A stretch of DNA of 64,000 bases from positions 2,925,601-2,989,600 of the forward strand of contig NW_006768765.1 of assembly GCF_000204055.1 (NCBI RefSeq), written 5' to 3'. Position 1 is the stretch's first letter. The number at the start of each line of letters is the position of its first letter. The notes beneath the pieces are model-generated. The model did no database searches, was not told the DNA's origin, and saw only the letters and a list, made by a program, of their open reading frames with translations. Made by a program: the position numbers and the translations under genes. Source of the stretch: Melampsora larici-populina 98AG31 (lineage: Eukaryota > Basidiomycota > Pucciniomycetes > Pucciniales > Melampsoraceae). Positions 23,779-33,714 of this stretch are shown here, one piece after another.

Positions 23779-24913
23779 AGATTGAGTTATAATTGAGTTT
23801 TGAGACCTTGAAGATCGATTGCGGATGGTTTGTGAACTTTTGTGAAGGTTTGCTTGAAGATTTGTACACGTTGCAGATAATACAGAAGGTACGATTGTGG
23901 GCAAGGGACTTTTCTGTACGGTACGTACCGTACAGAATGAGGATACAGAGATGATAGTGGATCTCGACGTTTCTGTAAGTGACTTTACAGTACATTGAAA
24001 TCTGTACAGTAAAATTTACAGTAATTTTACCTCAACGATAGTGGATGCTCTAAGTATTTAACTTACCGATCTCGAAATTTCCACAATGGTCAAATTTCAA
24101 CCGATCGTTAGTTAGCTTTTCGACAAAAAATCGGTAGGCTGGGACAAAGTTATCCCAGCCTACCCCTACCGACGCGGTAGCTAACTCCGTGCCCTCGAAT
24201 TTTGAAAACACAACACCCACCACACTACACTTCCACACATCAAGTCACTCACCAACCCTACACGACTTCACCAATGTACCTCGATCCTGACTTGAAGCTT
24301 TGCTGACTCTTTGTCCACGACTCCCACTTCAAGTTTCACCTCAATTTCATTTTTCTTTTTGCATCGATCTCAATCACTTAGTTGCATGTTATCTTAGATG
24401 ATAATAGAGTTGTTCAAAAAAACATGCTCATGATGGAATTGATTGAGTAATGGATGTGTGGGATCGAAATTAGAAGATGGTAATTGATCAAAAGGGAAAG
24501 ATCGAGCTCACATTGATGGATGAAATACAAACACAGGAGCACTTGCAAAAGTGAGGACAGCTTAGCTCCAAGCTAGAGCTGACGACTGTAGGCCCAGTCT
24601 TTAACTTGGAGTTTAGCTTTCTTTAACTTGGAGTTAAAGACAGCCACTGTGGAATTTTGTGTCAGATTACTTAGCTCCGGCTAAAGATCTTTAACCTAAA
24701 GTTAACTAACTCCAAATTTAACGCAAACGGTTGCGGATGCTCTTAGGAAGCCAATTGACACCATTGATCGTTCACAATGAGGTATTTGATGAGCTAGTCA
24801 GCCGTTCCGTAGCACCCAGCAGTTCCAAGATCCGCCACTTGGGCCTCCCTGCCCAAGAATTATGTTCACGCCTCAATGGTCGCAGAGCACTCTCTATCGA
24901 GTTCTTTCAGCAT

Positions 24914-25339
24914 TAGGGACTGGGCGAGGTTTCGACCGACAGAGGATTTAGCCACCTCAATAAGCGCATGAATCCCCTGGAAGTCGACCGAAGCGATTTA
25001 TGCAAACAGGAGGTGTCAGGATTACTCCTACAAGCCCAAGAGACCCGACTGTCAGATGATTTCACCAAAACCAGAGCGAGAGCAACCTGTGAAAGGTATA
25101 TCAGGCTATCCAGAAGCGTTCTGCCATAGGCTTTTGGCTGAGGTGGGGGGGGAAATTTTGAATAGACAGCTCGTCTTAGGGAGGGTCATGCCTGTGCGCC
25201 ACCCTATTTTTTTTAGTGCCATAAAGCTTACTAAAAAAAATAAGGAAATTTCATATTGATTGAACAGTGGCTTAGCTGTTTGCAACTCGCTTTCAACTAC
25301 GGTTGAATTGCAATTTTGCAGAGCTTCGCCCAGTCCCTA
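24914..25339. mobile_element. MITE (TAGGGACTGGGCGA termini), copy B, inverted relative to copy A
   Basis: It starts TAGGGACTGGGCGAGG and ends GCTTCGCCCAGTCCCTA, about 426 bp. Its right half is the reverse complement of the left end of the element at 5639-6234. Shared blocks include the aatagggtggcgca motif and ttcaaccgtagttgaa. It lies 210 nt upstream of the small gene at 25551. Confidence 0.75.
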
Positions 25340-25550
25340 TTTCCTGAGGTCGAAGCTCAGAGTCATAACTGTACCGCGCGTTCAGTCCGGATGCACCACT
25401 TCGAATCGGGTTTAACCGAGCTGCGGATAAAGTGATCAGGCCAAGAGTTACACATGGTTGATACATAATTTGTATGTAGGAATTTATGTAAATCCAACCT
25501 TCAATTTGATAAGAAGCAAGCACCCAAAATAATCGAAAGAAAAGCACACC

Positions 25551-25972
25551 ATGACTATCATTCAAGATCCAGAAAGTGCTTTACGAAATGAACGACAGCT
25601 TCAAGAAGTCTCTGATCAACTTGCTAAACTCGATCTACCGGAACCTTCAGTCTTGAAAACCCTTCAACTTAAAGAAACCGATCAAAAAATCATTGGTGAC
25701 CGAGATGTGAAATTATCAACTATGGACATGGGTGATCCTGAAGGTTTGTTGTTGTTTTGAAAGAGATTAGTATATGCCGTTCTCGATTCTTGGCTCGTAG
25801 TTAATTGTCTTTGCTTTGAGCAGTTCTCATATCCCATGTCAATGAAACCGACCGACAGCTTCAGCATGAGGTCCTACAGAACTCACTGGCCAGCTTGAGT
25901 TTACCGGTACCCGAGCGCCTTATGAGGGCCAATATGCGGGCAGATGGATTACGCACCCCTGAGCCATTGTGA
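25551..25972 (+). CDS. Small hypothetical protein with two internal repeats
   Basis: Two exons, 25551-25743 and 25824-25972, give 113 residues (donor GAAG|GTTTGT, acceptor GAGCAG). No known family is recognised. The protein consists of two related segments: residues about 13-32 (ERQLQEVSDQLAKLDLPEP) and about 74-93 (DRQLQHEVLQNSLASLSLPV) share an (E/D)RQLQ...LA.L.LP.P pattern, so it looks like a tandem helical repeat. It has no signal peptide. It ends 98 nt before the ATG of tryptophanyl-tRNA synthetase, on the same strand. An alternative is an upstream exon set of a transcript shared with that gene, but a stop codon (25970-25972) separates them. Confidence 0.5.
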
Positions 25973-26070
25973 TTGCATTTGTTCAACCTTATTGTCTCCC
26001 GGGACGCTGACGGGTCTCTCGTTCTCATAGCCCTCGAACCGATGAATTGGGAAACATCGCTCACTCACCC

Positions 26071-27946
26071 ATGAGCGAGTACTTTCCGTCAAGTTCCCAA
26101 GCCTCACCTGTTCCATCTGCCATGCCAGCGGCTGTCCCGACCGTCAATCAAGAACAAGTAGTAGATCCTTGGGACGTGAAGGGCGCGGTAGTCGATGGAA
26201 TCCAACAGGACATCGATTACAATAAACTGATCGAACAGTTTGGCACAAAGCATATCACACCTGAACTCCTCGAGCGCTTTGAGAGTTTGACTCAGCGAAA
26301 GCTACATCCTTTGTTGAGAAGGGGGATGTTTTTTTCCCATCGGTGCGTCATCATGCAGAGCAGCATGGAGTCGTTGCGGTCAAGTGGCGTGTTTGAGTTT
26401 GTTTTTGACAATCATGAGTTGACCTTATATCTCCCGCAGGGAACTGGATCAAATTTTGGACCGCTATGAGCAAGGCAAACCATTTTATCTTTACACTGGC
26501 AGAGGCCCTTCAACTGGAAGTATGCATCTAGGGCACATGGTACCTTTCATTGTCACACAGTACGTATGCAGTATGATTTACCTTGATTCTGACCGGCATC
26601 TGATGGCGGTCCACTTTTTCCAGATGGCTTCAAGAAGTGTTTGACGTTCCATTAGTCATCCAACTGACTGGTTTGCATATTCGCCACTATCGTATATCCG
26701 GTCACCTACCTTCCTGACATCTGGATGCATCTTTCTTGACCCTGCTAGATGACGAAAAATTTCTGTTCAAACCAGATTTGAAATTGGAAGATTGCCACAA
26801 ATTTGCATTTGAAAATGCTCGAGATATCATTGCTTGTGGGTTCAAACTTGAAAAGACTTTCATCTTTTCGGACGTGGACTACGTAGGGTGACTTAAATTC
26901 CCCTGTTTAAATCACTTCGATGCAAGCCAACTGAGATATCCGAACATTGCGGCTTCAGTGGCGCATTTTATAGAAATGTGCTGCAGATATCTCGTGCAAT
27001 CACCTATAATCAAAGCAAAGCCACTTTTGGTTTCACTGATACGTTGAGTGCCCATTCTTCCGTAGTTTTCATCCTTAGATGTTATTTATTCGCATACTGA
27101 CTGATGTCTCATTTGTTTCTTCTTAGTGACAACATCGGAAAATCCCACTTCGTCGCTGTCCAAGCGGCTCCTGCAATGTGTACATCATTCCCCCAGATAT
27201 ATTCTGCAAAGGACAACGTTCCGTGCTTGATCCCTTGCGCCATTGATCAAGATCCATATTTTCGACTCACCCGTGACGTGTCCACGCGGCTTAAGAGAGC
27301 AAAACCATCACTCTTACTGTCCAAATTCTTTCCGGCTTTACAAGGACCCAACAGTAAGATGTCTAGTTCAGTTGACAGTAGTGCAATTTTTATGAGTGAT
27401 ACGCCCAAACAAGTCAAGAACAAAATCAACAAATATGCATTCTCGGGTGGCCAAGCTACGATTGAGGAGCATAGGAAAGTAGGCGGTAGATGTAAAGTAG
27501 ATGTCTCGTATCAGGTACAGTCCATCTGCATTTTTCTACTTATTACTCCTCAATAGTGTGATCTTGATGCATACTTCTCTGTTTACTTAGTACCTCACCT
27601 TTTTTGAAGAGTCTGATGAAAAATTAGAAAAAATTGCTGCTGAGTACGAGTCTGGGCAAATGTTGACAGGGGAACTGAAATCGATCTGCATTGAAACGCT
27701 ACAGAACATGGTGAATGCCTTCCAAGAGGTTGGTTTCCATTGTTCTCATATATGCATCCTTAATTTCAAATTCCACTCTTGCAATTCTCTATCAGAAGTC
27801 TCTTGATGACTAACCCCTTGGGCTTTTCTTGCTCCTCATAATCGACACAGCGAAAAAAGACTGTCACAGATGACCTTGTTCGACAATTCATGGACCCCAA
27901 TCGAAAGATTGATCCGTCAGTGGCTCCTCGAGGCTCGACGACGTAA
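26071..27946 (+). CDS. WRS1: Tryptophanyl-tRNA synthetase, cytoplasmic (class I)
   Basis: This charges tRNA-Trp with tryptophan for cytosolic translation. It is a multi-exon gene starting at ATG 26071. The first exons are 26071-26342, 26440-26559, 26624-26670 and 26749 onward, and the stop is at 27944-27946. The HIGH-type nucleotide-binding motif is visible in [19 protein letters not shown] (exon 2), the [11 protein letters not shown] block spans the third intron, and the substrate-pocket stretch [13 protein letters not shown] follows. The KMSKS loop reads [13 protein letters not shown] at about 27350. These are the hallmarks of eukaryotic/archaeal TrpRS rather than the bacterial/mitochondrial form. 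An N-terminal Ser/Pro-rich extension precedes the DPWDVKG block. No frame breaks were seen in the exons I joined. The exon boundaries in 26880-27120 and 27500-27870 are less certain. Essential housekeeping gene. Confidence 0.9.
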
Positions 27947-28534
27947 GAGGCTGGAAGGCATCCTGGCATAACTGGTGTAGATTACATAATGGATTGTCTT
28001 GATGTTATGACCAGCCCATCGATCATGTGAATGGGGTATAACAATCTTGCACCGACACAAATGTTTGTGTTGCTTCAAACTCTTGTATCTGAGTTGAATG
28101 GTATTCTATGGCAATTTGAACCTACCTTGAAACTTGGACTCAAAGTTACAAATTCACATATCCCAGCTGGGTTATTCAGTGAGGAATGTTGATTTGTTGC
28201 GCAGTTTTCTTGTCAATGAGCAATCATCAGGTGAGGGTTAGTAGGGGTTAGTGAATCCATCATGCGCAAGGACCGAACCATAAGCAAGCCCAATCTAGCT
28301 ATCCAGATCTTGGGAACTCTGATGTAAAGCCGCTCATACGTGCCATTTCATCTGTGCGTATTCCCATATACACCCGGTGATAATCGATTCGCAGCCAATG
28401 CCATCATTTGCAGTTCATCGACAAATGACCTTGCGGATTGCTTTGGTGGCGGAACTCACTTTGATCATTTTGATTCTTCGTACAAGGCATACGTCACTTG
28501 GTCTCATTGCGATTACTGAATCCTTAAGCTCAAT
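27947..28534. other. Intergenic between TrpRS and septin 1
   Basis: 3' flank of the synthetase gene and promoter of the septin gene. The open frame at 28377-28706 overlaps septin exon 1 and its intron in another frame and is a shadow. Nothing else is recognised. Confidence 0.5.
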
Positions 28535-30225
28535 ATGCCTGCCTTACTCTCAAGACCCAAAAAAACTAGTAAGAGAGGCGTTCAACTTGTGTGTCTTCTT
28601 TGAACTCTGCAATCCAGTTCTGTATGTCCTATTGATCAAGTTTCTCTTGTTGATTGATCGACCCGACTTCTTAATCCTGATTGGTTTTTCGACCTTTAGA
28701 CATTGATGGTATGTCTATCGGATCTCTTTATCTTCATGATTGTGACTCAGTAGGTAACCATCATTGGGAGGGTGTCCGGATTAGATCGTTGGGGCTTCTG
28801 GGACTGGTCGAACAACATTTATCAATACGCTCGTAGGAAAGAAAGGCTGGCTCTCGCACGCTGACCCAATTAAAGAAGGAGCTACAGGTTCGACAAATCC
28901 GTCTCGTCGTGGTTGACTTACAACAACTGTCGTCTTACCTCCTTTCCGATCGATTAAAATTCTGCTCTATCTCTAGAACTACCCGAAGTTCAGGTTACTA
29001 CAAAGTCCGTCGAGCTTAAGGAGGATAATGTTCATATCTCCCTTACTGTTTGCGATACACCAGGGTTTGGTGATAATCTAGATAACGAGTCGGCCTTTGG
29101 AATCATCAATCAATACCTGGATGATCAATATGAATCAATGCTTGACCAAGAAATGCGAGTCAAACGAAACCCACAATTCATTGATGATCGTGTACATGTG
29201 ATCCTATACTTCATCACACCTACAGGACATGGGTAAACTCATTGATAGAATATAAGAGAGCATGTCAATAAAACTAATTGATCTTAAAACCTTCTGTCTT
29301 CTACAGCCTGAGAGAAATTGATATCGAGTTCATGAAAAGGATTGCTCCTCAAGCAAATGTGATTCCGGTCATAGGAAAGGCAGATTGCTTGACTGTCTCG
29401 GAGCTGAAGGACTTCAAAAAGAGGGTAAGCATTATCGCTTTACAAAGACATGTAGGACATAATTTTGGATCTATTTGAACTTTCTTTGCCAGGTCATGGA
29501 AGATATTGAACACTATGGAATACCAGTGTTCAACTTCCCTTTTGAAGAAGAGTACGATGATGAGGAGGTGATCGCTGAAAATACAGAATTAAGGGTAAGT
29601 TTTATGATTTTCGTAAAGATTATAAGCAATCACTCAATACAAGAAAAATTTGCAGGAGATGTTACCATTTGCCATAGGTGCATCGGAAGAGGATGTTGAA
29701 TTCGATGGGGAGATCGTCCCAGGTAGAAAGTTCCCTTGGGGTACGTTCGTAGTAGATGAGCATTCTGATTTTGCTACATTACGAAGTGTCCTCTTTGGTA
29801 CACATCTCAAAGAACTACGGGACATCACAAAAGAGGTGAGTAAACCTCAATTATGTATTAGATGAGACATCAGCTGAACTGTGTTTCCTCTATTAGGTCA
29901 TGTATGAAAAATATAGGACAAAGGCGTTGAGTAAGAGAGTATCTGAGCCTGACAAGGACCAAGAGGGATCTGAGGAAGTTTCTATGCAATTCTTACAATC
30001 AAAAGAAGAAGAAATCAACAAAGAGAAAGAGAACGTGATGGAAGTGGGAATGAGAGTTCAAAGAGAAATAGAGCAAAGAAAATTAGAAATTCAAGCAAAG
30101 GAAGAAATGTTGAGAGAATTAGAGGTAGGTCTCCTTTGTGATGTGTTTCTGTTGATGGGACTTGAAATTGATTTACTTTGTGTGTTTCATATATACTTCA
30201 GAGATCGCAAAATTCGGGCTCCTAA
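28535..30225 (+). CDS. Septin, Cdc11 class, paralog 1
   Basis: Septins are GTP-binding proteins that polymerise at the bud neck, septum or hyphal tip. Nine exons (28535-28588, 28700-28708, 28785-28887, 28977-29232, 29307-29424, 29493-29594, 29656-29835, 29897-30124, 30202-30225) give 357 residues in one frame. A polybasic segment (RPKKTSKR, residues 7-14) precedes the P-loop GASGTGRT (24-31), where the usual Lys is Arg, as I recall for Cdc11-type septins. G3 is CDTPGFGDN and G4 is VIGKAD. The septin-unique region is EMLPFAIGASEE ... KFPWGTF. The C-terminus is a long charged coiled coil (KEEEINKEKENVMEVGMRV...). Exon 2 is a 9-nt microexon encoding Thr-Leu-Met. The gene converges with a paralog at 31349-33113, with 1.1 kb between them. 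Confidence 0.9.
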
Positions 30226-31348
30226 CTTGATCTTTATTTTGGACATTGATTCTTCGATGTGAGGGTTTTTCGTGATTTATAGACAGTGTTCTAAATATTT
30301 GTGGGGATGTTGCTGGTGACAGTCGAATGATCACTCACACCTTGAGATGTGCTATGACTTAAACTTGTTTCTGGTGGGTGATTGCGGAGGCGAGAATGCT
30401 TCTCATCCTCTGCAATCGAATTGCGTGCCCTGGCTACCAACATTCTTCACCCTAATATTCCATACGTGCTCAACTGATCCAATCTGTGATTGAGGATTTT
30501 GTGCCGCATCATCTTCAAATTATGGTCTCATCTGATGTTAGGGAGTTTCTATCAGGACAAGCGAGATCCAATCAAAAGATATTCCTACCAATGGAGTCGG
30601 TGCTGGAATGGTGCTAGGAGTATCACTGGACGTTGCTCCACCCAGATGAAGTATTGATCCCACCAAAACAAATTCCAGTTTTTCTTTGATGTATGCAGCA
30701 TGATAAAGAGGACCTCTTGAGGAGACAAAGTTAATCTCTGCAGACGAATGATTGAGCGGCTATGGGAGGACAAGTTGCATCTCCCTTGCATAAGTCACAC
30801 CCGGATCCCCTCATTTACTACTACTCTTTGTTCAAGTTGCTTTTCTTGAGCAAAGTCGGTTGCTTGCCAATGCTGATCATGAGTATCTCAGTGGATGGCA
30901 GCTGTGACCAACGCTTATGACTACACTCTGCCAGATTCTGGTAATCCCATTTTTGCACATACAACTGCAACCCATGATGACTGATGATCGGGCAATACGG
31001 TTTTCTTAGACTCCGAACTGTGGCCTTCAAGGGCTCAGTCTGATCTCGGCAGTGCAGTCTCATTTCCAATCAATTTATTGAAAGAAACATGAGTCCTTTC
31101 TTGAAAGCAATCAAATAACAAACTAACACGGGCCTGAATTCAACAAAGAGATAATAAAAACAAAATAGTAAGTGGCTGGCAAGAAGCCACACGGTTGCCA
31201 CCCTTAACTCAGAGAATATAAATCGAACTTTTTGAAAGAAAATTAAGAGGTATGAGAAAAAGGATATCGACCAAATCGCATGCGCCAATACTCAAGATTA
31301 TAAGAAATTTGGAGGTTGATCTCTAGTGCGAGTGACCCATAAGTGATA
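30226..31348. other. Intergenic between convergent septins
   Basis: 1.1 kb separates the two septin stop codons. Short minus-strand frames (30585-30791, 30821-31069, 31070-31288) show no domain and are not called. There are no obvious repeats. Confidence 0.45.
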
Positions 31349-33113
31349 TCAAGCATCCATCGAACCATTGTTAGCGTGTGCCAATCGAGCCTGGGAAAAT
31401 GAGCGAGAAAGCGTCAGTAAGACCGAAGCAAGACTAGACTATGAATTAATCGCACCTCCATGTTCCTCAAGCTTTCTTCTTTGGCCAGTAACTCTTGGCG
31501 CTTTTCGCTAATCTCTCTCTGGACTCGAAGTTCAATCTCCTTCAGTTTTTCTTCCTCTTTACGAAGTTGTTCTTCCTTCAGTCTGAAGGATTGGTTAGCC
31601 ATCTCATCAGGCTGAATAGATTGATCCAATTGATCCGCATTGCCTCTGCTAAGCGCCTGTGTTCGATAGTTCTCGTACAAGAACTAGTGAAGAAAGCAAT
31701 TGTGTCATTAAGCCGAAGAGCTAAAGAGGGGTAAGATCGGCTCACGTCGTGGGTGATTTCTTTCAAATCAGCCAAGTGAGTACTCAACAGGGCAGTCCGA
31801 AGGCGAAGGAAGTCGCTGTGGGAAGGATTGTCAATATGGACAGTGCCCCAGGGGAGCTGTCTGGCCCTGATCATTTCGCCTCCCACTTCGATCTCCTCTT
31901 CCGATCCCACAATGGCGAATGGTAGCATTGCCTATAGGATTATATCCAGCCGGCATCGATGTCAATGAGAAAGCAGCGACATGCATGGTAGCCTCAATCA
32001 GAGTAAAAGAATCTCCCACCCTCAACTCCGAGTTTTCAGCAATGACCTCGTCATCGTCGTCAACCTCATCATACGGGAAGCTTTACATACGAATCACGAA
32101 TCAGACTAAATCAGCTGACAGGAAAGAGGAAGGACCAGGTCCAGGGGAAACCCCCGACCCATTGCGAAACTTACTTATATACCGGTATCGCATAGTGTTC
32201 TATGTCTTGCATTATCTTCATGATCGAAAAGAAGCCGAGAGTCAATGGATTGAAAATTCAATGAAAGAAATGGGAGAAATGGTATTCTTACTCGTTCTTT
32301 GAAGCCCTTCAATTCTGAAGGAGTCAAGCTGTCCGCTTTACCAATGACGGGAATTACATTGACTCGAGGGGAGAGCCTTTTCATCAACTCGATATCGATT
32401 TCTCTAAGGCTGTATCAAGCAGTCAAAATGGGTCAAGGTTCTAGAAACATAAATTTCAACTAAAGGCAAACCTGTGCCCTGTTGGGGGAATGAAGTACAG
32501 CAACGCATGAACACGCTGATCTTCAAGCCTTGGGTTTCGCTTGATACGCGATTCTTCGGCTAGTAGGACATCATATTGTTTCTCAAGATAGCCGACGATT
32601 GTTGCAAACGCAGACTCGTTGTCGATGTTGTCACCAAATCCGGGTGCATCACAGACCGTCAATCGGATATGGACGCCGTCTTCATCGAGTTCGATCGTCT
32701 TTTTTTCAACCTTAATTTGGGAGTTCCCCTCTACAATGATGAACAAATCAAGAATGAGCTCTAGAGACAGATTCGAAACCTGGATTCGAAACGGACCAGA
32801 AGCTGCGACGGGATCGCTAGAGTCGGCATGGGGTAACCATCCCTTTTCGTCAACTAAGGTATTGACAAATGTCGTGCGGCCGGTACCCGACGCTCCTACG
32901 ACCTGAAACAAGTTGATTACAGATATGGATTGGGGTTTTCTATATCATAGGTGCTCTATGCGAGCAGAAGTCTCACTCACCATCAAAGTCTGTTCCGTTG
33001 AAATATAAGAAGACAATTAGCGGCGGAGGTCCTGATGCTTTAGAAGCGAAGCAAAGACGCACAAACTGAATACCCTTCTTGACCGACTTCTTTTGTCGAG
33101 ATGCTGGAGGCAT
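31349..33113 (-). CDS. Septin, Cdc11 class, paralog 2
   Basis: The start is ATG 33113 (MPPASRQKKSVKKGIQF). The exons include 33113-33063, the 9-nt microexon 32989-32981 (Thr-Leu-Met), 32902-32797, 32730-32472, 32409-32292, two short exons within about 32225-32020, about 31928-31747, about 31685-31460 and 31390-31349. Domains: polybasic QKKSVKK, P-loop GASGTGRT (Arg instead of Lys), G3 CDAPGFGDN (Asp-Ala instead of Asp-Thr), G4 VIGKAD, septin-unique element MLPFAIVGSEEE ... QLPWGT, and a C-terminal coiled coil ending in MDA. Compared with paralog 1 it has one extra intron in the region encoding YNFPYDEVDDDDEV. The intron after residue AAS is phase 1 in both copies, which decides the boundary against an in-frame read-through of 51 nt. 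It is probably a second, non-redundant Cdc11-like subunit or a recent duplicate. Confidence 0.87.
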
Positions 33114-33375
33114 GTTGACGATTTTAGTGTTTTGTAATGCTATCAAGTAGATCGAGTGAGATGGATCGGTTCGCAAGTGTGAGAGTGGTCAACTGCTGAG
33201 CCAATGTGATTTCCAACTCAAACCTTCTTATTTCCAATCGGTACCGAGTACAGTGAAGTCGGGCTCTCATTTCATCAGATTCAGGACCAACCCCAGCTGA
33301 GTCATTTCACATTTCAATTTCACTCACCCATCTCCACGTCCAATCAGGAAATCAGACCATCCTACAAAGCATGAT
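33114..33375. promoter_or_regulatory. Upstream region of septin 2, bounded by the Ngaro-like element
   Basis: Only 262 nt separate the septin 2 ATG (33113) from the first base of the A1 repeat of the retrotransposon (33376). The retroelement therefore sits in or very near the septin promoter. No TATA box stands out. Confidence 0.4.
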
Positions 33376-33682
33376 TAGTAGTCGGTACGTAGTATTGAAG
33401 AATGGGAATGGGTCGGGGAAAAAGGATCGGATAACTGAAGTAGCCGGATCACGCAACCACATCCAATCTTCGTAGACAAAACTTATATGATGCTCTTCTC
33501 ATAAAAGATTTTTTACAAAATGATGTCATAGAAGAATTGGATGCATAGGAAGATCATTTCCCTAATTCCCAATTAGCTACATCGAATAATTATCATTTCA
33601 AAAAATAACATCTTTCTATCATCCTAACTATTATCCTGATTCTTTTTTACTACATCAAAAAAATTTTATCAGAGATAAATTT
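33376..33682 (+). repeat. Split direct repeat A1
   Basis: 307 nt, starting TAGTAGTCGGTACGTAG and ending tcagagataaattt. It is almost identical to A2 (40499-40805): a C/T difference near base 75 (cacgcaacc versus catgcaacc) and shifted A/T runs near the end. Confidence 0.9.
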
Positions 33683-33714
33683 TAAGAAGTTATAAGCATT
33701 ATCGCAGTCTTATT

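Larger units (their letters stand above)
20774..24050. mobile_element. PIF/Harbinger transposon, apparently intact (3277 bp)
   Basis: Terminal inverted repeats GAGCATCCACTATCGTTG and CAACGATAGTGGATGCTC, with TAA duplicated on both sides (20771-20773, 24051-24053). It carries the two genes typical of the superfamily in convergent order: a SANT/Myb-like protein on plus (21126-22097) and a DDE_Tnp_4-type transposase on minus (22319-23778). Neither has a frame break, so the element could be autonomous. It is nested in an older MITE that has related ends. Confidence 0.9.
20733..24742. mobile_element. Older Harbinger-type MITE (about 730 bp) split by the nested Harbinger element
   Basis: The left end GAGCATCCGCAATCG and right end CGGTTGCGGATGCTC are inverted repeats flanked by TTA on both sides (20730-20732 and 24743-24745). 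Only 38 nt of this element lie to the left of the nested 20774-24050 insertion and about 690 nt to the right. The right part has short internal repeats of ttaacttggagtt and ttagctcc type but no ORF. Confidence 0.78.

Noticed and set aside
28377..28706. 109-residue hydrophobic ORF upstream of the septin P-loop exon
   Set aside because: It overlaps septin exon 1 and its intron in another frame and has no conservation signal. The septin exons explain the region.
32731..32796. Reading septin 2 through without an intron (extra hydrophobic stretch)
   Set aside because: Septin 1 has a phase-1 intron at the homologous site. Using TCTG|GTCCGT and TGTAG|AG restores the alignment.
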